DNA from: Deltaproteobacteria bacterium
GTDB lineage: Bacteria > JADJOY01
Length of the DNA stretch: 64,000 bases
Assembly: GCA_016713535.1 (NCBI GenBank)
Contig: JADJOY010000018.1
Coordinates: 1 to 64,000, forward strand
Direction: 5' to 3'
The translations under genes were made by a program, and so were the position numbers. The notes under the pieces are model-generated. The model did not search any database, had not been told where the DNA came from, and worked only from the letters and a program-made list of their open reading frames with translations. Below are positions 43,886 to 52,422 of this stretch, one piece after another (within the stretch, counting starts at the first letter, position 1; each line of letters begins with the position of its first letter).

Positions 43886-45190
43886 ATGGTGGTCCAGGTC
43901 CGCAAGCGGCATCTCTTCGACCTCGCCGGGCTCGGCGCGGTCACGCGCCGTCACCTCGCACCCGTCGCCGCCGCGCCGGTGGTGCGGCGGCTCCTCGGGC
44001 TGATGGTGGTCGGCGCGCTCGTCCTCGCGCCCCTCGCGCTCGCCGTGGAGCGCCACCTCGTCCGGGTGGCGGCGAGCGAGGTGCCGTGGGCGCTCGCGCC
44101 CCACCAGCGCGGCGCGGCGCCGGCCGGCGGCCTCAAGGTGCGCTCGCTGATCCCGGCCCTCGGCTACGTCCAGCGCCTCGACGCGCGCGCCACACCCGTC
44201 ACGGACTTGAACGCGTGGGGCTTCCACGACGACGACTTCGTGGTTCCCAAGCCGCGCGACGTGGCGCGCATCGCGGTGCTCGGCGACAGCATGACCTACG
44301 GTCTCGCCGCGGGCCCGGCGAGCGCCACCTTCAGCGGACGACTCGAGGCGATGCTCGCGGCGCGGGCGCCCGCGGGTGTGCGCTTCGACGTCACCAACCT
44401 CGGCGTCGAGGGCTACCAGGCGCTCCAGAACGACGCCGCGCTGCGCCACCTCGCGCTGCCGGTGCTGCAGGCCGACCTCGTGGTCTACGCGTTCTTCGAG
44501 AACGACCTGAGCGACACCAGCCTCGACTTCTACCAGTACCGCGCGCGCTATCCGAAGACGTGCCCGGGCGGGCTCGGCGACCGTGGGATCTTCGCCGAGT
44601 ACCTGGGACCGGGCCTCGCTAACCGCGTGTCGTTCCGGGTGCGGATGCAGTCGGCGCTCTACGCCGACTACCGCTACCGCCGCGGGATTCTCCGCTACGA
44701 GCGGGTGCTCCCCGCGCTCGATCGGCTGGAGCAGCACTTCGCCGGCAGCGCGCTCGGCGGCGCGATCGGCTGGGCGCGGCGGCAGAGCTCCTTCACGTCG
44801 CCCTGCATCGAGATCGCCGACGGCGAGCGCCTGGCGCTGCTCGCGATCCGCGACATGGCGCACGTCGCGCGCCGCGCCGGCCTGCCGTTCGTGCTCTTCA
44901 AGATCCCCCAGGGCGAGTTCCTGGGCAGCGGTACCAACCACTACGAGGACCGCTTCCTGCGCTACGCGATCCGCGGCCAGCGCGGCATCCACTTCGTCGA
45001 TCCCCAGCCCGCGATCGAGGCGCGCATGAGTCGTGAGGGAGTGGGGTTCCGCCAGCTCTGCGCCAACGACGCCGACTGCCACCCGAGCCCGCTCGGCCAC
45101 CAGTACCTGGCCGACGAGCTCCTCGCCGGGCTCGAGCGCGACCACCTCGTCGAGGCGCTGATCGAGCGGGTGCGAGGGCGGCCGTCGTGA
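43886..45190 (+). CDS. Membrane-anchored SGNH-hydrolase-like protein
   Basis: 434 aa. A single N-terminal membrane helix (LLGLMVVGALVLAPLALAV) is followed by the SGNH domain: nucleophile Ser in IAVLGDSMTYGLAAGP, Gly/Asn positions in VTNLGVEGYQALQ and VYAFFENDLSD, and the DxxH pair in NDADCHPSPLGHQYLADELL. The Asn that replaces the block-III GxND (FFENDLSD) follows the pattern of SGNH proteins acting on polysaccharide O-acetyl groups. The stop overlaps the GTG of the following GT-C-like gene. Periplasmic acyl-ester chemistry on a surface glycan is plausible. Confidence 0.85.
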   Translation: MVVQVRKRHLFDLAGLGAVTRRHLAPVAAAPVVRRLLGLMVVGALVLAPLALAVERHLVRVAASEVPWALAPHQRGAAPAGGLKVRSLIPALGYVQRLDARATPVTDLNAWGFHDDDFVVPKPRDVARIAVLGDSMTYGLAAGPASATFSGRLEAMLAARAPAGVRFDVTNLGVEGYQALQNDAALRHLALPVLQADLVVYAFFENDLSDTSLDFYQYRARYPKTCPGGLGDRGIFAEYLGPGLANRVSFRVRMQSALYADYRYRRGILRYERVLPALDRLEQHFAGSALGGAIGWARRQSSFTSPCIEIADGERLALLAIRDMAHVARRAGLPFVLFKIPQGEFLGSGTNHYEDRFLRYAIRGQRGIHFVDPQPAIEARMSREGVGFRQLCANDADCHPSPLGHQYLADELLAGLERDHLVEALIERVRGRPS

Positions 45191-46251
45191 GCGAGCGCTT
45201 CGGGAAGGCTCTCGAGGCCCTCACCCGGATCCTGGCCGGATTCGCGGGGCGGCGCTCGCTCGGCGCGCTGCTCGGCATCGCCGTCGCGCTCGGAGTGCTG
45301 GTGCGTCTGGTGGCGATCGCCACGATCCCTCCGAGCCTCCACGAGACGCACTACCTGCGGGATGCGCGAGCCGTGTTCGCGGCGGGCTCGGTGGACGCGT
45401 TGCGGGGCTCGGTGCACGGCTGGCTTCCGGCGCTTGGCTACGCTCGCATCCTGGAGCGTTGGCCGAACGCGGCCGAACGCGAGCTGCGCTGGCTGCAATT
45501 CGCGTTCTCCGTCCTCGCCTCCGTCCTGACCTGGCACCTCGCGCGGCGGGCGACCGGGCCGCGCGAGAGCGCGACCACGGCGCTCGTGCATGCGCTGACG
45601 CCAGCCACCGTCTTCTACGGTGCTTCTGCCGAACCGTATGCCGCGCACCTGCTGCTCGTCACGGTGGCGATGGTGGCCTACGTGGCGAGCGTGCGGCGTC
45701 CCTCGGTGCTTCGCGGGATGGTCGTCGTGGCCACCACGGCGGTCGCCACGTTGCATCATCTGGTCGCCGCCGTGAACGTGGCCGCCCTCGTGGGGCACGC
45801 GTTGCTCGCGGGTCGACGCACCTCGCGCGCTCGCGTCGCGCTCGCGCTGCCGCTCCTCGCCGGCGTCGCCGTCGCGCTTCCGATGGCCCTTCACGGCAGC
45901 CCCGGGCACGCGCGGCACTGGCTCGGCGCCGAGATCCCGTACTTCTTCTCGCTCGAGGTGGTGGGCTCGATCGTGGTCTTCGCGGCGCTCCACGACGAAG
46001 TGGCGGAGCACCTCGAGGCGGCCTGGCGAGAGGTCTTGCCGTGGTGCTTCGTCGTGCCGGTGTTGTTCTGGCTGCCGTATGCGCGACTCCAGTACCTCTT
46101 GCCCGGCAGCGTGCCGATGGCTCTGGTGCTGGGAACGGCCTTGGTGCGCGGCGCGCGTCCTCGGCTCGTGGGCGCGGTGGTCCTCTTCGTGGCGCTGAAC
46201 GTCGTCTCGTCGGTCAGCCAGACGCTCTGGGTCTTCCGGGGCGTGGACTAG
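45187..46251 (+). CDS. Polytopic membrane protein, GT-C-like
   Basis: 354 aa, GTG start overlapping the SGNH gene stop. Eight or more hydrophobic helices are present. The first periplasmic loop begins PPSLHETHYLRDARAVFAAG, with the acidic/His residues typical of ArnT/PMT-like transferases. The sequence ends LWVFRGVD. It is shorter than most GT-C proteins, and no C-terminal soluble domain is seen. Probably works with the SGNH protein in envelope glycan modification; the assignment rests on topology only. Confidence 0.68.
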   Translation: MSERFGKALEALTRILAGFAGRRSLGALLGIAVALGVLVRLVAIATIPPSLHETHYLRDARAVFAAGSVDALRGSVHGWLPALGYARILERWPNAAERELRWLQFAFSVLASVLTWHLARRATGPRESATTALVHALTPATVFYGASAEPYAAHLLLVTVAMVAYVASVRRPSVLRGMVVVATTAVATLHHLVAAVNVAALVGHALLAGRRTSRARVALALPLLAGVAVALPMALHGSPGHARHWLGAEIPYFFSLEVVGSIVVFAALHDEVAEHLEAAWREVLPWCFVVPVLFWLPYARLQYLLPGSVPMALVLGTALVRGARPRLVGAVVLFVALNVVSSVSQTLWVFRGVD

Positions 46252-46254
46252 ACC

Positions 46255-46539
46255 ATGGATCGCTTCGACCCCAGCGCCCACGCGAACTACGTGACCACCT
46301 TGCTCTTGATCGCGATCGCCCTCGAGCGCCTGGTGTCTACGCCACGCACGCACGCGGTGGCGGTGGTGGTCGGCCGGGTGCGCGCGCTGGAGCGCTGGGT
46401 GCAGGCCCGCGTGCCAGCGCTCGCCCGGGGACAAGCCCCCGCGCTACGTGGACACCTCGGTTCGGAGCTCGGCGGCGTTCGTGGTGGTCGCCGCGCTCAG
46501 CCGGTGAGCGGTGCCCGGCTGCGAGCCCCTGACTCGTAG
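46255..46539 (+). CDS. Short ORF running into the repeat array
   Basis: 94 aa. The first 58 residues (MDRFDPSAHANYVTTLLLIAIALE..., one hydrophobic segment) look like a small membrane protein. From about residue 58 the reading frame is the repeat array itself (RGQAPALRGHLGS). Either a gene whose end has been replaced by the array, or a chance frame. It starts 3 nt after the preceding stop. Confidence 0.4.
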   Translation: MDRFDPSAHANYVTTLLLIAIALERLVSTPRTHAVAVVVGRVRALERWVQARVPALARGQAPALRGHLGSELGGVRGGRRAQPVSGARLRAPDS

Positions 46540-47236
46540 CGCGGGGGCTCGTCCCCCGCGGAGCCCGAAGCGGGGGACAAGCCCCCGCGCTACGTGGACA
46601 CCTCGGTTCGGAGCTCGGCGGCGTTCGTGGTGGTCGCCGCGCTCAGCCGGTGAGCGGTGCCCGGCTGCGAGCCCTGCCCGACTCGGCGGGGCTTCCCGCG
46701 GAAGCGGGGACAAGCCCCCGCGCTACGTGGGCACCCCGGTTCGGAGCTCGGCGGCGTTCGTGGTGGTCGCCGCCTCAGCCGGTGAGCGGTGCCCGGCTGC
46801 GAGCCCCTGACTCGTAGCGCGGGGGCTCGTCCCCCGCGGAGCCCGAAGCGGGGGACAAGCCCCCGCGCTACGTGGGCACCTCGGTTCGGAGCTCGGCGGC
46901 GTTCGTGGTGGTCGCCGCGCTCAGCCGGTGAGCGGTGCCCGGCTGCGAGCCCCCGACTCGTAGCGCGGGGGCTCGTCCCCGCGGAGCCGAAGCGGGGACA
47001 AGCCCCCGCGCTACGTGGACACCTCGGTTCGAGCTGGGGGTGGTGGGCCGGTGAGCGGTGCCCGGCAGCGCGGGCCGCCCGGGGTCCCCGGGGGCGGGGA
47101 CAAGCCCCGCGCTACGTGGACACCTCGGTTCGGGCCCGGCGCGTTCGTGGTGGTCGCCGCGCTCAGCCGGTGAGCGGTGCCCGGCTGCGAGCTCGTAGCG
47201 CGGGGGCTCGTCCCCGGGCCGAAGGGGGACGCCGGG
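46426..47236. repeat. Tandem array of about six REPIN-containing units (~145 bp)
   Basis: The landmark GCTACGTGG occurs at 46443, 46589, 46722, 46867, 47010 and 47111, so the period is 133-146 for intact units and 101 for the last, deleted one. Each unit contains the GTAGCGCGGGGGCTCGTCCC / GGGGACAAGCCCCCGCGCTAC inverted doublet plus about 85 bp of non-palindromic sequence (CACCTCGGTTCGGAGCTCGG and onward). Deletions increase towards the right end. No gene other than the repeat frames is seen from 46540 to 47270. Confidence 0.93.
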
Positions 47237-47270
47237 GCCCGGGGGCTCGCTTGGGGACCCGCGTGGCCCC

Positions 47271-49259
47271 TCACGCCTTCCAGGGGATCTTCCGGCTCTT
47301 CTCGAAGCGGGTCTCGCCGCCGCTCTCCACCTTCGAGGTGAGCGAGAGCTGCTCGAGCGTGAAGCGCCCGCCCGCGTGCGCCGTGACCTCGCGGCCCGGC
47401 TCGGTGAGGACCAGCGTCACCTCGACGCGCAGCTCGGGGCGGGCGTCGCGCGGGTCGGTGGCCACGCTCGCCTCGTGGCGCTCGATCATGTGGATCCGCA
47501 CGTCGCCCGCGGTGGCGAAGTCGAGCTCGAGCCCGGCGCGGACGCTCACGCGCTGGCGGACGAGGTCCTCGACGATCTCCCAGCGCGGCACCAGCGCCGG
47601 GATGCCGAACTCGAGGTGGTGCATCAGGTCGGGGGCCGCGAAGCCGTCGCGGGGTGTGAGCGCCGACTCCGGCGTCACCGGCAGCCGGATCGACGTGACG
47701 TGCTCGCCGCCGTGGCGGATCGTCACCGGCTCCGAGGCCGCGTTCGGCCAGATCCGCGGGAAGTCCGCCGTCGCGATCGAGAGCCGCAGGCGGTGGCCGG
47801 CCGCGAGGCGGTAGGCCGTGACCCACAGCGGGATCGCCACCACGAGCGGCGTATCGGTGGGCACCGGGACCTCCCGGTCGTGGCCGTCCCGGTGGGTGAC
47901 GCGCAGCCAGCCCGTGGTGACGAGTGCCGACGTGCCGTCCGGCGAGACGTCGCAGAGCTTGGCCACCAGCGTGGGGTCGGGGTCGCGGGTCTCGAGGTGC
48001 ACCTCGACCACGGGCGAGCCGCAGATCGCGAGCGGCTCGGCGAGCGGCGCGCTGGTGAACGTGACCGAGCGCTGATCGTCGCGGCGCTGGTCCTGCGGGT
48101 AGTCGAGGAGCATCGGCAGCGGGCTCCACAGCCCTGCGTGGACGCCCACCGTCGGGTCACCGGCGTGGACGGTGCGGTCGTCCCAGCTCGCGCCCGGCGC
48201 GAGGTCGCCGAGCGTCCCACCCGGAGCCGCGTGCTTGACCTCGGTGATGGACGCGGGCGGCGGCCACGACGGGCTCGCGTGCCAGCCCTCGCGATCGCCC
48301 TGCAGGAAGAAGGACACCGCGGGCTCGCGGTCGATCCCGTTCTCGACGCCCTTGAGCCAGCGGTCGAACCAGCGCGTGAGCTCGCCCTCGAAGTCGATCG
48401 GCTCGCGGGTCGCCACGTGTGGGAGCGTGTGCAGCCACGGCCCCACGGTGAGCTTCTTCGGGCCGCCGAGCCGCGCGAACTGATCGAAGCAGTCGCGCGG
48501 GAAGATGTCGCGCCAGCCCGCGAACACGTAGGTGGGCACCTCGATCGACTCGACGGCCACGAACGCCTGCCGCCAGTAGTCGTCGATCAGGCGGTGCTCG
48601 GTCGCCGCCACCAGATACGGCACGTGAGCCTCGAGCCGCTCGCGCCACAGCCGCTCGCCGCGCCCGGCGTCCTCCGAGCGGATCGGCGGCAGCAGGCTCA
48701 TGCTCTGCATCATCCCCATCCACGCGCCGAACATGCCGCTCATGTTGGTGCGGCCGCCGGGGAAGGCGAGGTTGGTGTACGAGTCCGTGACACCCATGAT
48801 CGGCACGATCGCGCGCAGATGTGGCGGTCGCGCGGCGCCGGCCGCGAGCGAGGTGAGGCCGCCGTACGAGATCCCCCACACGCCCACGTTGCCGTCGCAC
48901 CACGGCTGCGCCGCCACCCACTCGACGGTGTCGTGGAGGTCGCCCGGCACCAGCGGGTCGAGCGAGTCGACGCTCACACCGTCGGACTGGCCGGTGCCGC
49001 GCAGATCGACGAGCAGCGCGTGGTAGCCGTTCGCCGCGAGCTGCTTGAAGCAGCCGTGGCACTGCGCCCCGATGAGCCCGTCCTTGTGGTACGGGTAGAA
49101 GCTCAACACGGCAGGCTTGCGGCCCTCGGCGCCTTGGCCCGGCGACCGGAACAGATTGGCGGCCAGGCGCGCGCCGTCGCGCATCGGGATCAGAACGTTC
49201 CGCTCGATGGTGATCTCGCTCATGGGCGGAAGGATGGTGCCGCCGCAGCGCGGTGTCAT
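47271..49259 (-). CDS. CocE/NonD family hydrolase (X-Pro dipeptidyl-peptidase type)
   Basis: 662 aa. The ATG at 49259 is chosen over the internal MSEITIERN (49223) because AAGGAGG lies 5 nt upstream. An S15-type alpha/beta hydrolase has VLIPMRDGARLAANLF, DLRGTGQSDGV, the nucleophile elbow VWGISYGGLTSLAAG, GWRDIFPRDCFDQF and GPWLHTLPH. A jelly-roll C-terminal domain (RLAAGHRLRLSIATADFPRIWPN) follows. Family members hydrolyse esters, amides or X-Pro peptides. No signal peptide is seen, so it is probably cytosolic. The last 150 residues exceed some homologues but carry no separate domain I recognise. Confidence 0.93.
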   Translation of the reverse strand: MTPRCGGTILPPMSEITIERNVLIPMRDGARLAANLFRSPGQGAEGRKPAVLSFYPYHKDGLIGAQCHGCFKQLAANGYHALLVDLRGTGQSDGVSVDSLDPLVPGDLHDTVEWVAAQPWCDGNVGVWGISYGGLTSLAAGAARPPHLRAIVPIMGVTDSYTNLAFPGGRTNMSGMFGAWMGMMQSMSLLPPIRSEDAGRGERLWRERLEAHVPYLVAATEHRLIDDYWRQAFVAVESIEVPTYVFAGWRDIFPRDCFDQFARLGGPKKLTVGPWLHTLPHVATREPIDFEGELTRWFDRWLKGVENGIDREPAVSFFLQGDREGWHASPSWPPPASITEVKHAAPGGTLGDLAPGASWDDRTVHAGDPTVGVHAGLWSPLPMLLDYPQDQRRDDQRSVTFTSAPLAEPLAICGSPVVEVHLETRDPDPTLVAKLCDVSPDGTSALVTTGWLRVTHRDGHDREVPVPTDTPLVVAIPLWVTAYRLAAGHRLRLSIATADFPRIWPNAASEPVTIRHGGEHVTSIRLPVTPESALTPRDGFAAPDLMHHLEFGIPALVPRWEIVEDLVRQRVSVRAGLELDFATAGDVRIHMIERHEASVATDPRDARPELRVEVTLVLTEPGREVTAHAGGRFTLEQLSLTSKVESGGETRFEKSRKIPWKA

Positions 49260-49433
49260 CCGGCCTCCTTCTCCGCCCATATGCAACGTCACGATTCGTA
49301 GCGACCGGTCTCGGCGTCCCATCGGCTTCGGCGGCGACGAAGCAGGGGCCAAAGGCCCCGTGCCCTCCAGCCCGTTCGGCGCAAGGGCGATCCAAATCGT
49401 GGTGGCCCATTTAGACTCGCGTGAGGCCGGCTC

Positions 49434-50198
49434 ATGTACATCGTCGCGATCCGTGATCCCGTCTGCCACGCGACCGATGCGGCGCAGGCTCTGGCCGAAG
49501 CGCTCGGCGTCACGCTCCTGGAAGCTCGCGGCCGGCTTCACGGCGAGGGCGCGCGGGTGGTCGCGGTGGCGCAGAGCGAGGCCAAGGCCAGCGCGCTCGC
49601 GGCGGCGGTCGCGGCGCGCGGCTTCGGGCCGTTCGTCGTCAGCGACGCCGAGCGCAAGCATGACGAGCGCGAGACGGTGCCGGTGGATGGGTTCACCTTT
49701 CACCCTCTCTCGTTCGAGGCGCGGACGCGCCGCCACGGCGCGATCGGCTTGCCCTACCACGCCATCAGGCTGCTCGTGCTCGGGCTGCGCATCGTGCGTA
49801 CCGCGACCACGGAGGTCGAGCCGCATCGCGCCGTGAGCCTCGGCCACGCGCTCGCCATCGGCGGCCGCGCGCTCACGCGTCGCCTCGAGACCGAGACCTC
49901 GCGCGTCGAGGAGCAGCGCACCCGGTTCCTCAGGGTGTTCTCGCTGGGGCGGCAGCCACTCGATCTGGCCGAGGATGGGCTCGACTTCGTGGCGCTCGGC
50001 GACGCCATGTTGCCCACGCGCGCGGCCAACTTCCTGTGGCTGGTGCGGCAGCTCCGCGACCGCGCCGGGAACGCCGTGTTCGACGAGCGCCTCGTGACCC
50101 GTCCCGGCCAGATCCAGGTGCTGAGCGAGCGGTTGCCGCCGGCCAAGTACCTCGAGACCGCGGTGTCGCTCCTCGCCCGCGCCCGAGGCGCGCGATGA
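49434..50198 (+). CDS. Hypothetical protein
   Basis: 254 aa, not recognised. It begins MYIVAIRDPVCHATDAAQAL and has an Ala-rich alpha/beta first half, then RLLVLGLRIVRTATTEVE and an Arg/Glu-rich helical part. No signal peptide, membrane helix or catalytic motif is evident. Its stop overlaps the next start (ATGA), so the two hypothetical genes form one unit. A repeat-like stretch (CGGCGACGAAGCAGGGGCC and GGGCC...CCAG) lies upstream at about 49330-49375. Confidence 0.7.
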   Translation: MYIVAIRDPVCHATDAAQALAEALGVTLLEARGRLHGEGARVVAVAQSEAKASALAAAVAARGFGPFVVSDAERKHDERETVPVDGFTFHPLSFEARTRRHGAIGLPYHAIRLLVLGLRIVRTATTEVEPHRAVSLGHALAIGGRALTRRLETETSRVEEQRTRFLRVFSLGRQPLDLAEDGLDFVALGDAMLPTRAANFLWLVRQLRDRAGNAVFDERLVTRPGQIQVLSERLPPAKYLETAVSLLARARGAR

Positions 50199-51124
50199 TC
50201 CCGCTCCAGTTCTTCGCCCTCGAAGAAGATCTCGTCCAGCTCTTCGAGTACCTGCTCGACCGTGAAGGGATGGTGGCGATCGAGCGGAATTCCGAGATCG
50301 GTCAAACGGCTCGATCGTTCTCCACCGCGGCGGAGCTGGCCCGGGCCTATTCACTCGGCTTCGACGCGGACGGGTCGTCCTTCGCGGTCCTGGTCGCCGT
50401 CTGGTCCCGCCGGGTTCGTCCTCGACCCACACCGGAGCGAGTCCAGCTCTCACGCGCGGGCGGCGGCTGGCGGGAGACTGTCCGCGGCGCGGGCTTGTTC
50501 TCGTTCGACCTGGGTGGGCTCGGACCGCGGGGGATCAGCCACTCCACCTTCCAGGTCGACTCGCCGTCGTCGGGCTCGGACGCGGGCGACCTCGCTGGCG
50601 TCCGTGTGAACTGGGCGATCCACGATCGCCTCGCCAAGGCGATCCGTTCGTACCTCCGCGGCGAGTGGTGCGCCGGTCACTTCGGTGACCTCGCCGTGGG
50701 CCGGAGCGCGTACGAGGACTTCACGGAGGCTCGAACCGCCGGCGCGGCGCTCAGCCTGAGGTCGTGGGCACGAGTGATCGCACGGCGGCCGCATGCGCCG
50801 CGCCTCACGCTTGCGTCAGCTCAGCCGGATGGAGTGGTCACAGGCCGACCCAGAGCCGCCCGGAGGGTGAGCGGGACGCTCGCGATCGGATCCCCAGCCG
50901 TTCGATCCGCGACGGGACAGCTCGGTTTATCGGGCGCGAATCCGTGGCGCCGCAACGTTGGCGCCCGGCACCCCGCCGGAGGGCACGCGTCGCGTGCCGC
51001 CGAACCCGCGGATCCCGGTACGAACCCGATCGATCCTACGAGCGCCCGGTCCGCGGCCGCGACGGAGCGCGGCCCTCCAGCCGCTCGTAGCACGGACGCC
51101 GTTGGGGCGGCGGGGTCGTCGTAG
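50195..51124 (+). CDS. Hypothetical protein coupled to the preceding gene
   Basis: 309 aa in the open frame, not recognised. The first about 190 residues (MIPLQFFALEEDLVQLFEYL to FTEARTAGAALSLRSWARVI) look like a compact alpha/beta protein. The remaining 115 codons are Arg/Ala/Pro-rich and run through palindromic repeats beginning near 50983, so the natural end is probably near 50790 or was lost by an indel. It starts by overlapping the stop of the gene before. Confidence 0.6.
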   Translation: MIPLQFFALEEDLVQLFEYLLDREGMVAIERNSEIGQTARSFSTAAELARAYSLGFDADGSSFAVLVAVWSRRVRPRPTPERVQLSRAGGGWRETVRGAGLFSFDLGGLGPRGISHSTFQVDSPSSGSDAGDLAGVRVNWAIHDRLAKAIRSYLRGEWCAGHFGDLAVGRSAYEDFTEARTAGAALSLRSWARVIARRPHAPRLTLASAQPDGVVTGRPRAARRVSGTLAIGSPAVRSATGQLGLSGANPWRRNVGARHPAGGHASRAAEPADPGTNPIDPTSARSAAATERGPPAARSTDAVGAAGSS

Positions 51125-51150
51125 GGCGGGGGCCTCCGCGCCCCCGCCTC
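50983..51150. repeat. Cluster of three palindrome types
   Basis: GGGCACGCGTCGCGTGCC (50983); GCGGCCGCGACGGAGCGCGGCCCTCCAG (51053), related to the 108-bp array unit; and GTAGGGCGGGGGCCTCC...CCCCCGCC (51121), the type also at 16364. They lie at the 3' end of the hypothetical frame and before the AT-rich segment. Confidence 0.7.
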
Positions 51151-51170
51151 ACGAGCGGCTGATCCCGCTG

Positions 51171-51320
51171 ATTTTGGGTCAGGATGCGCAGAAAACGCCG
51201 CAGTTTGCGCAGATATCGTCATCGACGGAAAGCAGATTGTCGCAAAATAAAATGGCGAAAAGAGTGAAATTTGGCTGGCGAACTGTATTGAAAATCACTG
51301 GCAGACTGTGAAATATCGCC
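51171..51320. other. AT-rich island of unlike base composition
   Basis: Of the 120 bases 51181-51300, I count 66 A/T (45% GC) in a window that is otherwise around 70% GC. The segment holds runs such as CAAAATAAAATGG and GAAATTTGG. A 19-codon ORF (MAKRVKFGWRTVLKITGRL, 51252-51311) lacks a ribosome-binding site. No repeats, tRNA or transposon ends are seen. It lies between two convergent genes. Either acquired DNA or a relic intergenic region. Confidence 0.6.
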
Positions 51321-51339
51321 CACGCCGCCGCGGTGCCTC

Positions 51340-52389
51340 TCAGATCGTGGTGTCGCCCTTGCGCGCGGGCTCGGCGTCGCCGGCGCGCTCCTCGAAGGTC
51401 GGCTTGCCGCTCTTGCACGCCTCGAACTTCTCGCGGGTCTTCCACACCCCGAGATCCGGCTCGCCGAACCTGGCGATCACCTCCGCGGCGGTCTTCACGT
51501 CATTCGCCTCGCACGCGTAGTAGGCGAAGGCGTTGCGGTTCCAGTCGTCGGGGAAGGTCCGCTCCATGTCGCGGAAGCCCTGGCGCATCTTGGGCCAGTC
51601 GACCTCGCCGTCGCGCAGTCCCTCGGTGCCGATGCTCTGCAGCGTGGCCCAGTAGATGCGCGCGTAGAGCTCGTAGCCCAGGCGGTCCTTGGTGCGCGCG
51701 ACCGACTGGTCCACGAACCGGGCGAGCGCCTTCGGATCGCCCGTCCAGCGCGGCAGCATGTAGTTCGCCTTGTCGAAGTAGTGGCCGAGGAAGTCGGGCT
51801 CCTTCGTGACCGCCTCCTCGAAGAGCGCGTCGTAGCGCTCGACGTCCCAGCCTTCACCCTTCGCGACGCCGAGCATGACGTAGTACCAGATGGGGTCGCG
51901 GGTCGCGAAGGCGCGGCACTTCTCGAGCACCTCTCGTGCGGTGGTGAGGCGCTCGCCGAAGAGCTTCCAGCCTTGCTCGGTGACCGTGTTCGCGAAGCCG
52001 CCACCGCGCGCCTTCCACGCGTAGTGGAACCAGTAGTCGGCGAGCGCGATGTGCGCCGCAGGCGAGCTCGGCGAGCTCTTCACCCACTGCTCGTGCAGCG
52101 CCAGCGAGCGCGCCCACTGGCCCTCGTCGGAGCGGCGGGCGGGGACGGTTCCGTCGTAGACCGCGCCGATCTTCCAGCGCCCGTCGCTGGTGCGAGCGCG
52201 GGTGGTGCGAAGCCGCTCGGCCTCGGCGTCGAGCTCGGCGAACTCGCTGGAAGGAAGTGCGCCTGGGCGCGCGCGATGACCTGATCGAGCTCGAGCGCTG
52301 CGCTCTGGGCCGCCGTGCCCTTGCCCGCTGAGCCCGCCGCCATCACCAGGGGTCGCGAACGCGACCACCGCGACTCGTCTCGCTTTCAT
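51340..52389 (-). CDS. Exported TPR-like/DUF4034-like protein (two frameshifts at the N-terminus)
   Basis: About 349 aa. The ATG at 52389 opens a signal peptide MKARRVAVVAFA. An extra C near 52345-52352 shifts it; the correct continuation LVMAAGSAGKGTAAQSAALE lies in another frame, and a second indel near 52245-52256 restores the main frame at SSEFAELDAEAERL. The body is helical and solenoid-like: ALHEQWVKSSPSSPAAHIAL, YYVMLGVAKGEGWDVERYDA, GHYFDKANYMLPRWTGDPKA and WPKMRQGFRDMERTFPDDWN. Such proteins from proteobacteria have no assigned role. A periplasmic scaffold is likely. Confidence 0.75.
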   Translation of the reverse strand: MKARRVAVVAFATPGDGGGLSGQGHGGPERSARARSGHRARPGALPSSEFAELDAEAERLRTTRARTSDGRWKIGAVYDGTVPARRSDEGQWARSLALHEQWVKSSPSSPAAHIALADYWFHYAWKARGGGFANTVTEQGWKLFGERLTTAREVLEKCRAFATRDPIWYYVMLGVAKGEGWDVERYDALFEEAVTKEPDFLGHYFDKANYMLPRWTGDPKALARFVDQSVARTKDRLGYELYARIYWATLQSIGTEGLRDGEVDWPKMRQGFRDMERTFPDDWNRNAFAYYACEANDVKTAAEVIARFGEPDLGVWKTREKFEACKSGKPTFEERAGDAEPARKGDTTI

Positions 52390-52422
52390 GTCGTCCTCGC
52401 GAGCCCCGCGTCTCGGCGCGGC

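Noticed and set aside
46426-47236. Array as a protein-coding repeat gene (RGQAPALRGHLG repeats)
   Set aside because: Unit lengths of 146, 133, 145, 143 and 101 are not multiples of three, so a repeat protein frame would not persist.
51252-51311. 19-codon ORF in the AT-rich island
   Set aside because: No ribosome-binding site and no supporting similarity; too short to claim.
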